This document shows positions 12,101 through 19,691 of a stretch of 64,000 nt of DNA, in pieces; position 1 is the stretch's first letter, and each line of letters begins with the position of its first letter. Position numbers and translations under genes: made by a program. The stretch is from assembly GCA_002005325.1 (NCBI GenBank), contig CP017315.1, positions 682,001 to 746,000 of the forward strand. Reading direction: 5' to 3'. The stretch is from Candidatus Tokpelaia hoelldoblerii. GTDB taxonomy: Bacteria > Pseudomonadota > Alphaproteobacteria > Rhizobiales > Rhizobiaceae. The notes beneath the pieces are model-generated. The model did not search any database. It was given only the letters and a program-made list of their open reading frames with translations, and had not been told where the DNA came from.

Positions 12101-12648
12101 GGGAAGTGGGTTTTGAGCTTTACCAGCAGATGCTGGAAGAAGCGGTTGCGGAAATGAAGGGCGAGAGCCAGGAAGACAGCCAGTGGTCGCCGCAGATTTC
12201 TGTGGGAACGGCGGTGATGATACCGGAATCCTATGTGCCCGATTTGCAGTTGCGGCTGGGGCTTTATCGCCGTCTGGGCGATCTGGAGGAAGCAGCGGAT
12301 ATTGACGCTTTCGGCGCGGAATTGATTGACCGTTTTGGCGCATTGCCGGAAGAAGTCGATCATCTGCTGAAAATTGTCTACATCAAGGCGCTGTGCCGGC
12401 GGGCGAATGTTGAAAAACTTGATGTCGGGCCGAAAGGTGTGGTTGTGCAGTTCCGCAACAATGCGTTCGCCAATAGCGTCGGGCTGGTTAAAATGATTGG
12501 CGAGCAAGGCTCCATGGCGAAAATCCGCCCTGACCAGAGCATTGTCTTTGCCCGTGAATGGGCAACGGGGCAGAAACGCCTGAACGGCGCGGCGCTGATT
12601 GCCACGCAACTGGCTAAATTGGCTGAAAGTGCTGATGCGGGGAAGTAG
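9139..12648 (+). CDS. mfd: Transcription-repair coupling factor Mfd
   Basis: Removes stalled RNA polymerase at DNA lesions and recruits UvrA. The 1169 residues are full length. In order: UvrB-like N-terminal domains, the CarD-like polymerase-binding domain near residue 500 (GDTVVHVDHGIGRFVGL), the translocase core with Walker A GDVGFGKT and Walker B DEEQHFG, the SATPIPRT and QLRGRVGRS motifs, and the C-terminal TRCF domain. It starts 3 bp after the sdhE stop without its own strong ribosome site, so translation is probably coupled. An accessory patch begins directly after its stop. Confidence 0.97.
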   Translation: MAVFSPFKGMGQANHVILDEVAEGFLPFALAKLVEEAGTHPAPVLFIARDGQKLEDLRSSLGFIRPELPVLHFPAWDCLPYDRVSPGQAVSARRLSALADLRALRDNPHPALVLTTANAVLQKLPPRKVLDDMALALRPGQQFDMNRLVQTLEHNGFERVTTVRDVGEYAVRGGIVDLFAPGDEAPVRLDFFGDVLETVREFDPATQRTAATRQLFDLQPMSEITLTAETISRFRSNYVKSFGAAQRNDALYQAISEGRRFAGMEHWLPLFYDGLETLFDYTGTIRTAFDHLTAEALGERHKLISDYYQARREQENDKTAQSTAAPYHPLPPEMLYLAVEDLFAAQRQCGSRVDITPFAQAPGGMVKIIHAGTQAARDFAPERNAPDVNLFETVVDHIGALRAQGRKVLLAGWSEGSLDRLCQVLDEHGLKKIETAGDLRVVKATPRDRICAGVLAIEHGFEAADLSVLAEQDILGDRLVRQPKRRRNKDFITEAGALNAGDTVVHVDHGIGRFVGLKTIQAAGAPRDCLELCYAGDDRLFLPVENIELLSRYGGEGADAVLDKLGGGAWQARKSRLKKRLLEIAGKLIAIAAERQMRTAPKLLPPAGLYDEFAARFPYDETDDQLRAIDAVQDDMASGRPMDRLVCGDVGFGKTEVAIRAAFMAALNGMQVAVVVPTTLLARQHYKTFVARFQGLPVRLGHASRLVGGKELARVKKELAEGTIDIVIGTHALLGSGVKFANLGLLIIDEEQHFGVKHKERLKELKSDIHVLTLSATPIPRTLQLALTGVRELSLIATPPVDRMAVRTFVSPVDPLIIRETLLREHYRGGQSFYVCPRISDLEERRQFLEQHVPELKVTVAHGQMAPGQLDDMMNAFYDGQYDVLLSTSIVESGLDIPAANTLIVHRSDMFGLAALYQLRGRVGRSRQRAYALFTLPAGKGLTAGAERRLKVLQSLDTLGTGFQLASHDMDIRGAGNLLGEEQSGHIREVGFELYQQMLEEAVAEMKGESQEDSQWSPQISVGTAVMIPESYVPDLQLRLGLYRRLGDLEEAADIDAFGAELIDRFGALPEEVDHLLKIVYIKALCRRANVEKLDVGPKGVVVQFRNNAFANSVGLVKMIGEQGSMAKIRPDQSIVFAREWATGQKRLNGAALIATQLAKLAESADAGK

Positions 12649-12666
12649 GAAAGACTAAGGGCGGCT

Positions 12667-12884
12667 ATGGATAACGGGCAAAAGATATTACGGGAATGGC
12701 TTGCGAGAAAGCTAAAAGAAGGTGGCCGGGGCACTAGAACAGCGCTGGCCACCCATTTAGGCTTGCGTAATGAAGTTATATCACGAATGCTAAAGCCGTC
12801 CCCGGAACGTGGCTCAGAGTTATGAGGGCAGAAGAATTAACTTCAATGATTGTTTCCTCTGTGCTGGGCAGCAGCTGGATGTAG
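12667..12884 (+). pseudogene. Frameshifted HTH protein, paralogue of the genes at 14222 and 14659
   Basis: From the ATG at 12667 the reading frame encodes 52 residues closely matching the start of the gene at 14659 (shared HLGLR and SRMLKPSPE; WLARKL here against WLADKL there), then stops at 12823-12825. The homology resumes in another frame from 12822 (MRAEELTSMI, matching the IKANELARMM region) and stops again at 12882-12884. A one-base loss explains the shift. The last residues no longer match. It is therefore a decayed copy of the local helix-turn-helix family, 18 bp after mfd. Confidence 0.75.
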
Positions 12885-12911
12885 GAATTTAATTGTAAAA
12901 GGGAGATAACT

Positions 12912-13799
12912 GTGGGAGAGTCGGTTGCGAGTGATAGTACTTTAAGCTTGTATTTTGATCTAAAAGAGGGGAGGAAAGCTGACCTAGAGATTGTAGCACA
13001 GGCTGCTATAAAATGGGTATCCCTTTTACGCTTGGTTGCACAAGAAGTTGATCCTCATGCAAATGTCAAAGTTGAACTTGTAGATGCAATTGAAGGTAGC
13101 TTAAAGCTTAATACAGTAATTGAGTGGGTTGAAAATCAATTATTCAATCTTGATAGGAAAACGGAAAAATACAAAAGATTAAGATTGATTGCTGTAGGGT
13201 TGGCCCTATACTTGGGGAGTGATCTTTATGAAAGAGCAATGGATTATTTATTTGATAGCTCTGGAAAAAATGAAATTAAGATAGTGCTTGATGAGAAAGA
13301 TAGAAATTTATTACGAGGAATTTTGGAAAAGGCGAACGAGAAGCAAGAAATTAAACAGGAGAGTAAAAATTTCTTTAGAGTGCTGGAGCACGACACCTCT
13401 ATAGCTGGAGTAGGAATAAGTAAAGCTTCAGAGAAATATCCTAAATTTATTATTCCAAATACACAGTTTGCTGAATTGGGTGGTTTATGGGAGCTGTCCA
13501 AAACAGGTGAAGAAGAAACTCGTACAGTTTATCATGTATTCGAGGTCATACTTATCAGCCCGGTTTTAATAAAAAAGCCGAGGTGCTGGAAGTTTCAGAT
13601 ATCAGGACTCCCCGAGTTTTCAGCCAAGATGGAAGATAAAGAATTTCTTAAGGCCTTAGAGCAGGACCATATTCGCGAGCGGTTAAGGGTGGGAATTAAT
13701 ATGACTATCAGGCTAAAGATTATAGAAAGCTTAGTTGATGGAGAATGGAGTGTAAAAAATAGATCTGTTATAGAGGTAATAAGTCCAAAGACCGATTAG
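12912..13799 (+). CDS. AT-rich orphan gene, function unknown
   Basis: Encodes 295 residues from a GTG start at 12912 with GGGAG six bases upstream. I do not recognise a characterised family. Residues about 20-80 are mixed alpha/beta (RKADLEIVAQAAIKW, then a long acidic helix). A hydrophobic segment, RLIAVGLALYLGSDLY, near residue 95 could be a single membrane or buried helix. A charged Lys/Glu-rich stretch follows near 125-150, and the C-terminus looks globular. No signal peptide, nuclease or ATPase motif is visible. The base composition is much more AT-rich than mfd and the codon choice differs, so recent acquisition is likely. It sits between a broken and two intact HTH paralogues. Confidence 0.7.
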   Translation: MGESVASDSTLSLYFDLKEGRKADLEIVAQAAIKWVSLLRLVAQEVDPHANVKVELVDAIEGSLKLNTVIEWVENQLFNLDRKTEKYKRLRLIAVGLALYLGSDLYERAMDYLFDSSGKNEIKIVLDEKDRNLLRGILEKANEKQEIKQESKNFFRVLEHDTSIAGVGISKASEKYPKFIIPNTQFAELGGLWELSKTGEEETRTVYHVFEVILISPVLIKKPRCWKFQISGLPEFSAKMEDKEFLKALEQDHIRERLRVGINMTIRLKIIESLVDGEWSVKNRSVIEVISPKTD

Positions 13800-13961
13800 T
13801 CATCCCCATGTAAGTTAAAATTTATAATTAAACCAACAAATGCAGTCAAACTAATAACAAGGGTTGGCGTCAGTGCAAGCCAGGGGAACCTATGAAGAAA
13901 AATAAAGCTATTTAGGATATTTCTAATACTAGAATCTATTGAAAAATAGTAAATTCTGCTT
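13796..13961 (-). pseudogene. Possible remnant of a small membrane protein
   Basis: A minus-strand frame is open from 13961 to the stop at 13796-13798, about 54 codons, and ends in a hydrophobic stretch (WLALTPTLVISLTAFVGLI). It has no plausible ATG; an ATG exists only in another frame at 13962-13964. It overlaps the end of the convergent AT-rich gene by a few bases. It could be a frameshifted gene fragment or simply chance in AT-rich DNA. Confidence 0.2.
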
Positions 13962-14000
13962 CATCGTTTTTCTATTTTGCAACTTTGTCTCTTTTCAATG

Positions 14001-14092
14001 GCCGGAGCCGGGAACAGGACAAATGCCAGAGTGCCTCTCAGCTAACCCGTCCTCAGTTTCTGGCAGCACCGTAGGACTTTCGACCCCCGCGC
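14001..14092 (+). ncRNA. GC-rich structured element resembling phage C4 antisense RNA
   Basis: A GC-rich island of about 90 bases in AT-rich DNA. TGCCAGA (14024-14030) pairs perfectly with TCTGGCA (14059-14065). GTGC (14031-14034) can instead pair with GCAC (14066-14069), and AGGAC (14016-14020) with GTCCT (14049-14053). The loop sequence GTGCCTCTCAGC and the tail CACCGTAGGACTTTCGACC resemble, from memory, the C4 antisense RNAs of P1/P7-type prophages. That assignment is a recollection, not a search result. Reading frames on both strands across it are probably by-products. It lies upstream of two repressor-like genes. Confidence 0.4.
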
Positions 14093-14143
14093 TTGCAGTT
14101 TCACCAGCAGAAAAAAACAAAATGGCAATAAAAACATATTCAC

Positions 14144-14182
14144 TATTTTAGTATTTTTGTCAAGCCAAAAAATACTAAAATA
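14144..14182. repeat. 15-bp perfect palindrome upstream of an HTH gene
   Basis: The left arm TATTTTAGTATTTTT (14144-14158) is repeated inverted at 14168-14182, with a 9-nt spacer. It lies 40 bp before the helix-turn-helix gene at 14222. It could be an operator for that protein, or an AT-rich hairpin ending the RNA encoded at about 14001-14092. Confidence 0.6.
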
Positions 14183-14221
14183 ATTATTGAGCCTAGCAAC
14201 TAAAAAGGTAATCATTGAAAA

Positions 14222-14566
14222 ATGAAACAAGATAACGCACAAAAGCATTTGCGTAATTGGCTGACAGATAAGTTAAAAGAGCGCGGACACGGAACGGCTG
14301 CGTTGCTGGCTGATTATATAAAGGTGCATCGCAATGTAATTAGTAAGATAATCAGCCCTGCTAAGGGTGTAGGGCCGCGTATGATAAAAGCAGATGAACT
14401 GGCTAAAATGATTGATTTTTTTGGTGAAGCTCCGCCGGGATTCACTCCGCCTTTACCAGAACCGCGTGAAGAGTTGTTTTTTCTTTATAATTCTCTATCT
14501 GTGGAACAACAGGCTGCAATATTGGCTTTGCTTCGTGCTTTCGTGCGTGCAGAAAAGCAGGAATAA
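14222..14566 (+). CDS. Small helix-turn-helix (XRE-like) regulator
   Basis: Encodes 114 residues. Residues about 5-65 form a short helical DNA-binding region with the turn LLADYIKVHRNVISKI, where the intact paralogue has LSAHLGLRDKTVSRM. A Pro-rich linker (PPGFTPPLPEPREE) and a short C-terminal helix follow. It is a paralogue of the gene at 14659 and of the broken copy at 12667. Such proteins usually act as phage or toxin-system repressors, but no partner gene is evident. The nearest AAGG is 13 bases before the ATG, so initiation looks weak. The composition is more AT-rich than core genes. Confidence 0.65.
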   Translation: MKQDNAQKHLRNWLTDKLKERGHGTAALLADYIKVHRNVISKIISPAKGVGPRMIKADELAKMIDFFGEAPPGFTPPLPEPREELFFLYNSLSVEQQAAILALLRAFVRAEKQE

Positions 14567-14658
14567 TTCTGATCCTTTTTGCGCTTGCGCTGTGGCAAGG
14601 GAAAAGGTTGCAATTTTTGATTGCAGGTGTGGTTGTGCACAATCAGGAGGACATCAGG

Positions 14659-14997
14659 ATGAATAGTGGACAGGAAATGTTGCGAAGCTGGCTGGCGGAC
14701 AAGCTGGCAGAGCGCGGCCATGGTGCGCAAGCGGCCTTGTCAGCGCATCTGGGCTTGCGCGATAAAACGGTTTCACGGATGTTAAAGCCTTCGCCTGAAC
14801 AGGGATACCGGCTGATAAAGGCCAATGAGCTTGCCCGGATGATGGAGTTTTTTGGCGAAATGCCGCCAAATTTTAATGAGCCTTTGAAAGAGGACCGGGA
14901 ACGGCTTCTGGCTTTGTTTGATGCGGCCTCTCCTGTGGAACGGGAGAAAATGATTGCTTTTCTTGAAGCGTTGCCGGATGGCGGAAAGAAAAAATAA
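14659..14997 (+). CDS. Small helix-turn-helix (XRE-like) regulator, intact paralogue
   Basis: Encodes 112 residues. The recognition region AALSAHLGLRDKTVSRMLK fits a lambda-repressor-like helix-turn-helix, followed by the family signature IKANELARMMEFFGEMPPNF and a charged C-terminal tail. The ATG at 14659 has GGAGG at 14646-14650; the upstream reading from 14608 has none. It is closest to the frameshifted copy after mfd, and the three together suggest local duplication. Target and inducer are unknown. Confidence 0.7.
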   Translation: MNSGQEMLRSWLADKLAERGHGAQAALSAHLGLRDKTVSRMLKPSPEQGYRLIKANELARMMEFFGEMPPNFNEPLKEDRERLLALFDAASPVEREKMIAFLEALPDGGKKK

Positions 14998-15031
14998 AGC
15001 CGGATAACTTTTTTAATATGGTGAGGAAGTA

Positions 15032-15592
15032 ATGCGACGTTTTTTGATTGCCGGTTTGATTGTACTGGCTGTGATAAGTCTGGCAATGCTTGTTCTGGCA
15101 TTAAGCGGATTGCGGGAGCATGAGGGCCGGGCGGATATCGGCGTGGTGCCTGGTGCGTCGATTAACAGTGACGGTACACCGCGTCCTTATCTGAAAGTGC
15201 GCCTTGATAAGGCCGTGCAGGCTTATCGTCAAGGCCGGTTTCCGCGGATTATGGTCAGTGGCGGTAAAGGTGTAAAGGGGCGGACGGAAGCCGATGTCAT
15301 GGCGGCCTATCTGATAAAACATGGTGTGCCTGCCGGCCGTATCATCAAAGACTCTGCCGCTTATAATACGGCTGCCACGGCGGAAAATCTGAAAAAATAT
15401 ATGGACAGGCGCAAGCTGAAGAGTGCTTTTGCCATTACACAGTTTTTTCATATGCCACGCATGCGGCTGGCTTTGTCCTGTGCCGGTGTTAAAACGGTTT
15501 ATTCATCATCAGCGTGGTTTTTGTGGTTTCCCGACCTCTATTCCATCTTCCGTGAAGTACCGGCTTACGCTTATTATTGGTGGAAGTGCTGA
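15032..15592 (+). CDS. DUF218 (YdcF/SanA/ElyC) family membrane-anchored protein
   Basis: Encodes 186 residues. An N-terminal membrane helix (residues about 5-26) is followed by the DUF218 fold: GVVPGASINSDGTPRPYLKVRLDKA, then MVSGGKGVKGRTEADVM and ITQFFHMPRM. The family includes SanA and ElyC, linked to envelope integrity and peptidoglycan precursor metabolism; the reaction is not established. GTGAGGAAG before the ATG is a good ribosome site. It starts 34 bp after the HTH gene. Confidence 0.8.
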   Translation: MRRFLIAGLIVLAVISLAMLVLALSGLREHEGRADIGVVPGASINSDGTPRPYLKVRLDKAVQAYRQGRFPRIMVSGGKGVKGRTEADVMAAYLIKHGVPAGRIIKDSAAYNTAATAENLKKYMDRRKLKSAFAITQFFHMPRMRLALSCAGVKTVYSSSAWFLWFPDLYSIFREVPAYAYYWWKC

Positions 15593-15687
15593 ACAGGTTT
15601 CACGTTTATGTGATAATACGAAAGCTGTTAAATCGATATCCTGATGAATAAATAATGTTTTCGGGTTTTTATTTCAGGAGAGCCAAA

Positions 15688-16722
15688 ATGAGTGAGCAAC
15701 TTAAAACAAACCGGCGTATTGTTCTGGCGTCGCGCCCGCATGGCGAGCCGGTTAAAGGTAATCTGCGTCTTGAAACCGTGTCTGTTCCAGCTGTCAGAGA
15801 GGGGGAAGTGCTGCTTAAAACAATTTATCTTTCCCTTGACCCTTATATGCGTGGCCGGATGAGCGATGCGCCGTCTTATGCCGCGCCGGTACAGCTTGGT
15901 GAGGTTATGGTCGGTGGCACAATCAGCCGGGTTATTGCTTCAAAAAATCCGGATTTTCAGGAAGGAGATGTCGTGCTGGCAGCAAGCGGCTGGCAGGACT
16001 ACGCTGTATCTGATGGCAAGGATTTGTTGAATTTAGGGCAGGATGCTGAAAATACCTCGCTGGCTTTGGGTATTATGGGTATGCCCGGCTTTACCGGCTA
16101 CATGGGGCTGCTGGATATCGGTAAACCAAAAGCGGGGGAAACGCTGGTTGTCGGTGCGGCGACAGGGCCGGTCGGAAGTGTGGTGGGGCAGGTCGGCAAA
16201 ATCAAAGGCTGCCGTGTTGTCGGCATTGCCGGGGGCAAGGAAAAATGCCGCTATGCGGTTGAAAAACTTGGCTTTGATGTGTGTCTTGACCATAAAGCGC
16301 CGGATTTTGCCAGCCAGCTGGCGCAAGGCTGCCCGGACGGTATTGATATTTATTATGAAAATGTCGGCGGCAAAGTGTTTGATGCTGTTCTGCCTTTGCT
16401 GAACACGTCTGCCCGTATTCCGCTATGCGGACTGGTTTCAGGCTATAATTCAACGGGTGAACTGCCCGCCGGGCCTGACCGGTTGCCATTATTGCTGGGT
16501 GCAATTCTGACCAGGCGGCTGACCATTCGCGGCTTTATCATCTTCAATGATTATACTGCTGAACAGTTTGCCGAATTCCGCCGCCAGATGGGCGAGTGGA
16601 TTGAACAGGGCAAAATTCACCATCGCGAATATTTTGTTGACGGGCTTGAAACCGCGCCCGAGGCGCTGGTGGGGCTGCTGCGTGGTGATAATTTCGGAAA
16701 AATGGTTGTCCGTGTGGAATGA
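15688..16722 (+). CDS. NADP-dependent medium-chain oxidoreductase (CurA/YfmJ-like)
   Basis: A 344-residue medium-chain dehydrogenase/reductase of the zinc-free subgroup that includes CurA and leukotriene B4 12-hydroxydehydrogenase-like reductases. The N-terminal GroES-like domain includes YLSLDPYMRGRMSD, typical of this subgroup. The nucleotide-binding region has AATGPVGSVVGQ and VVGIAGGKEKC. It probably reduces alpha,beta-unsaturated carbonyls with NADPH; the physiological substrate is unknown. The ATG at 15688 has GGAG at 15677-15680, so the longer reading from 15655 was rejected. It is convergent with the DsbA-family gene. Confidence 0.85.
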   Translation: MSEQLKTNRRIVLASRPHGEPVKGNLRLETVSVPAVREGEVLLKTIYLSLDPYMRGRMSDAPSYAAPVQLGEVMVGGTISRVIASKNPDFQEGDVVLAASGWQDYAVSDGKDLLNLGQDAENTSLALGIMGMPGFTGYMGLLDIGKPKAGETLVVGAATGPVGSVVGQVGKIKGCRVVGIAGGKEKCRYAVEKLGFDVCLDHKAPDFASQLAQGCPDGIDIYYENVGGKVFDAVLPLLNTSARIPLCGLVSGYNSTGELPAGPDRLPLLLGAILTRRLTIRGFIIFNDYTAEQFAEFRRQMGEWIEQGKIHHREYFVDGLETAPEALVGLLRGDNFGKMVVRVE

Positions 16723-16750
16723 GGACGGCCTTTAACCTGTTGGTTTTCAG

Positions 16751-16775
16751 GGCGGAATTACAGAACCATTCCGCC
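16751..16775. terminator. Hairpin between convergent genes
   Basis: GGCGGAAT (16751-16758) pairs with ATTCCGCC (16768-16775) over a 9-nt loop, between the ends of the oxidoreductase and DsbA-family genes. No long T-run follows on either strand, so terminator function is only likely. Confidence 0.45.
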
Positions 16776-16786
16776 TTGAACAGGGT

Positions 16787-17461
16787 TTACCGGTCTTCAG
16801 CCTGTACAGGGGCAAAGCCATTGGCGATCTGGCGCAGTGTATCGGCCAGCATTTTGCTGCTTTCTGCCCCCATAATAGCATATTTTTTATCAACGATATA
16901 ACAGGGCACGCCGCGTACGCCGATTTTTTGCGCCAGTGCGGCATCATCGCGGATTGTTTGCCGGTCAATATCTGTTTGCAGCAGTTTTGCCACCACATCG
17001 GCGCGCATTCCGCTTGTCTGCGCTGCGTCAACAAGCACGGTATGGTCGGCAATATTCTGTCCCTGTTCAAAAAAGCGCGAAAAAAGCTCTTCTACTACGT
17101 GGGTCTGTGTGCCTGCCTCCGCTTGCCCGGCCCAATAGACCAGCCGGTGTGTGTCAAGCGTGTTGGGCATGGTTTTAATCGCATCAAAATCAAATTCGAT
17201 TTCTGCCTCAGCCCCCAGTTTTTTCAACATATCATGCGTTGCGGTGATTTGTTCCGCTTCTCCCAGCTTCTGGCGCAGATATGCCTGATAGGGCCGGCCC
17301 GCTGCCGGTATGTCGGGGTTGAGCAGATATGGTTTGAAGGCAAGGGACAATGTCACCTCATCAAGCATTGCCTGTGTTTGCAAAAGCCGCCTGAACCCGA
17401 GGAAACACCACGGGCAGATGAGGTCAATAATAACATCAACGGGTAAATTTTTTTGTGGCAT
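16787..17461 (-). CDS. DsbA-family (FrnE-like) thiol oxidoreductase
   Basis: Encodes 224 residues with a thioredoxin-like fold and the CxxC site CPWC near residue 17, followed by the helical insertion and the cis-Pro region GVRGVPCYIVD. FrnE-like members are cytoplasmic disulfide isomerases or oxidases; no signal peptide is seen, consistent with that. The ATG at 17461 begins MPQKNLPVD; upstream readings overlap the peptide-binding protein gene. It lies 20 bp downstream of that gene on the same strand and is probably cotranscribed. Confidence 0.85.
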   Translation of the reverse strand: MPQKNLPVDVIIDLICPWCFLGFRRLLQTQAMLDEVTLSLAFKPYLLNPDIPAAGRPYQAYLRQKLGEAEQITATHDMLKKLGAEAEIEFDFDAIKTMPNTLDTHRLVYWAGQAEAGTQTHVVEELFSRFFEQGQNIADHTVLVDAAQTSGMRADVVAKLLQTDIDRQTIRDDAALAQKIGVRGVPCYIVDKKYAIMGAESSKMLADTLRQIANGFAPVQAEDR

Positions 17462-17481
17462 GAGTATATTCTTTTCATTGC

Positions 17482-19302
17482 TCAGGGGGTTTCCCGCCAC
17501 CATGCCGGCAGAAGAAAGCCGTTCAGCGGCGTCTGTTGCGGATGGCGGACCGGCGCCCAGGAGGCAACCCATTGTTCGGGCAGGTAATAAAGCGGCAGAT
17601 AATAATGTTGCGAGATCAGGACACGGTCGAGCGCGCGCACGGCGCTTTCAAAATCTTCCCGCGAACGGGTGTTCAGCAATGCTGCAATCATGGCGTCTAC
17701 AGCCGGATTGGCGGCGCCGGCATAGTTGAGCGTGTTTTTCTCGTCCCGCGCGGCGGAAGACCACCGCCCGTATTGCTCTGCCCCGGGTGAGAGGGAAGAC
17801 GCCTGAAGCCGGCCGATAATCATATCATAATCATAACTGCCAAGCCGTGTTTGATATTGGGAATCATCAACAGTACGCACCGTGATATCAATGCCGAGGC
17901 GGGCAAGCGAGTGCTGATAGGAAAGGGCGATTTTTTCCTCTTCCGGGTTGCGGGTCATGATTTCGAAGCGCAACAGTTGGCCGTCCCTCATATAGATTTT
18001 ACCGTCCTTGCGGCTGAGGCCGGCTTTTTGCAGCTTGTCCCATGCCGTTTCCAGTTGCTTGCGGTTAAAGCCGCTGCCGTCAGTCTTTGGCGGATGGTAG
18101 CGCCCTTCCATCACATCGGCTGAAACCGTGTCAGGAAAGGGGGCGAGCAGGGCGCGTTCGCGCGCATTTGCCGGCCGGCCGACAGAGGACAGCGCGGAAC
18201 CGTCCCAGAAACCGGTCAGCCTGCTATAGGCATTGCCGTAAAGATTGCGGTTGACCCATTCAAAATCAAACACTTCCGAAAGCGCCTCACGCACTTTAAT
18301 GTCGGCAAATATCGGCCGTCTTGTATTGAAAACAAAGCCTTTTACCGCGGCGGGTGTCTGCTTGTGAAACACTGTTTTTTTGATCTGTCCCTGACGCATG
18401 GCAGGAAAATCATACCCGATACGCCAGCGTGTGGGGTTATCTTCAATAAAAACATCGATCATGCCTTTCTTGAAGGCTTCAAAACGGGCATTATCGTTGC
18501 GGAAGTAGAGGATTTTGACGGTGTCAAAGTTGCTGATGCCACGGTTGACCGGCAAGTCCGCACCCCAGTAATCAGGGTTGCGGCGGTAGACAATATGGTT
18601 TCCGGCGTTAAAACTGTCGAGCGTATAGGCGCCGGAGCCCGGGATAATATCAAAGCTGCTTCTTTCAAACCATTCAGGCTTGACGGCGTGCCTGGGCAGA
18701 ACGGGAATGCTGCCGGCGAGAATAAGAGCGAATTCGCGGTCGGCCGCAGAGGTGAACCGCACACGCACACCGTTTGTCCCGACTTTTTCAGCGCTGGCAA
18801 TCCGCTTCATATAGGTGCTGAAGGGATAACGGCCTTTTTCCTTCAAAATCCTGTAGGTAAAGAGAACATCTTCCGGTGTGACCGGCACACCGTCTGAAAA
18901 CCGCGCTTTGGGGTTGAGGTGAAAGGTGATGCCGGTGCGCTCGTCATCGAGCTCAACCGATTCCGCCAGCAGGCCATAGAGCGTGAACGGCTCATTGCGG
19001 GCCCGTGTCATCATGGTTTCATAAACCATATTGCCAAAGTCGCTATCATTGAAAAGCCCGCGGGCGATGGAATTGACATCAATACCGGAAAAGGGGTTGA
19101 AACCGTTATAGGTGCCGATAACGCCGTAGGTTGCCTGCCCGCCCTTTCGTGCCTCGGGATCGGCGTAAGGAAAGTGATGAAAGCCGGGCGGTAAAGCGGG
19201 GCTGCCATGCATGGCGATAGCATGGATTTTGTCAGCGCTTGCGGGCGGAATAGTGCCGGCCCCCAAAGCCAGACTGGTAAAAACAGCAAAAAGAAAGCGC
19301 AT
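17482..19302 (-). CDS. Extracellular solute-binding protein family 5 (YejA-like peptide-binding protein)
   Basis: A 606-residue periplasmic ligand-binding protein for an ABC importer of oligopeptides (PF00496). The start MRFLFAV begins a clear signal peptide ending in ASADKIHA. The body contains YETMMTRARNEPFTLYGLLA, the family's FSDGVPVTPEDVLFTYR and YWGADLPVNRG. It most resembles YejA (peptide and microcin C uptake), but no permease or ATPase genes follow, so it is an orphan binding protein here. A TTG at 19332 would add ten residues before the signal peptide and was rejected. Ribosome site weak. Confidence 0.85.
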   Translation of the reverse strand: MRFLFAVFTSLALGAGTIPPASADKIHAIAMHGSPALPPGFHHFPYADPEARKGGQATYGVIGTYNGFNPFSGIDVNSIARGLFNDSDFGNMVYETMMTRARNEPFTLYGLLAESVELDDERTGITFHLNPKARFSDGVPVTPEDVLFTYRILKEKGRYPFSTYMKRIASAEKVGTNGVRVRFTSAADREFALILAGSIPVLPRHAVKPEWFERSSFDIIPGSGAYTLDSFNAGNHIVYRRNPDYWGADLPVNRGISNFDTVKILYFRNDNARFEAFKKGMIDVFIEDNPTRWRIGYDFPAMRQGQIKKTVFHKQTPAAVKGFVFNTRRPIFADIKVREALSEVFDFEWVNRNLYGNAYSRLTGFWDGSALSSVGRPANARERALLAPFPDTVSADVMEGRYHPPKTDGSGFNRKQLETAWDKLQKAGLSRKDGKIYMRDGQLLRFEIMTRNPEEEKIALSYQHSLARLGIDITVRTVDDSQYQTRLGSYDYDMIIGRLQASSLSPGAEQYGRWSSAARDEKNTLNYAGAANPAVDAMIAALLNTRSREDFESAVRALDRVLISQHYYLPLYYLPEQWVASWAPVRHPQQTPLNGFLLPAWWRETP

Positions 19303-19424
19303 AAGAAAAATCCGGCCAGCTGATTTCAGCAATGATTCGATAAAAAATAATAACAGAAAGCCGCCGCGACGGGTATGCCCGGCATTGCCTTATCCGCATG
19401 AACAAAAGCAGCCGGGGCAAAAAA

Positions 19425-19583
19425 ATGCGCTATATAGGCGCTGGCGTGTTTTTGTGCTTTACCATGGTTTGGCTTGCATATATTGTAAGGCGTACTGAAT
19501 TTCAAAACAGCGCGGTCAGCCATGCTGTTGCCGCATTTGGCTGCGATATGGCAGACTGGTGCTTTGATACAGACTGTTTTTGA
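19425..19583 (+). CDS. Possible small membrane protein
   Basis: A 52-codon reading frame with one N-terminal hydrophobic helix (GAGVFLCFTMVWLAYIV) and a Cys-containing acidic tail. It is divergent from the peptide-binding protein gene and 109 bp before ialB. The ribosome site is poor and no family is recognised, so it may not be translated. Confidence 0.3.
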   Translation: MRYIGAGVFLCFTMVWLAYIVRRTEFQNSAVSHAVAAFGCDMADWCFDTDCF

Positions 19584-19691
19584 TTAAGAGGAATCCGGAA
19601 TGATCTGTGTTTTCAGGTGTTGTGTTTTGCAGGAAATTGCCTTGTGAAATGCTTTAGGAAATTTGCGAAAATGGAAAGGGCTTTCCTTATC

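Noticed and set aside
13939..14151. 70-codon plus-strand frame with a signal-like start
   Set aside because: It crosses the GC-rich structured element, and both strands are open there; the pairing pattern explains the sequence better than coding. No ribosome site.
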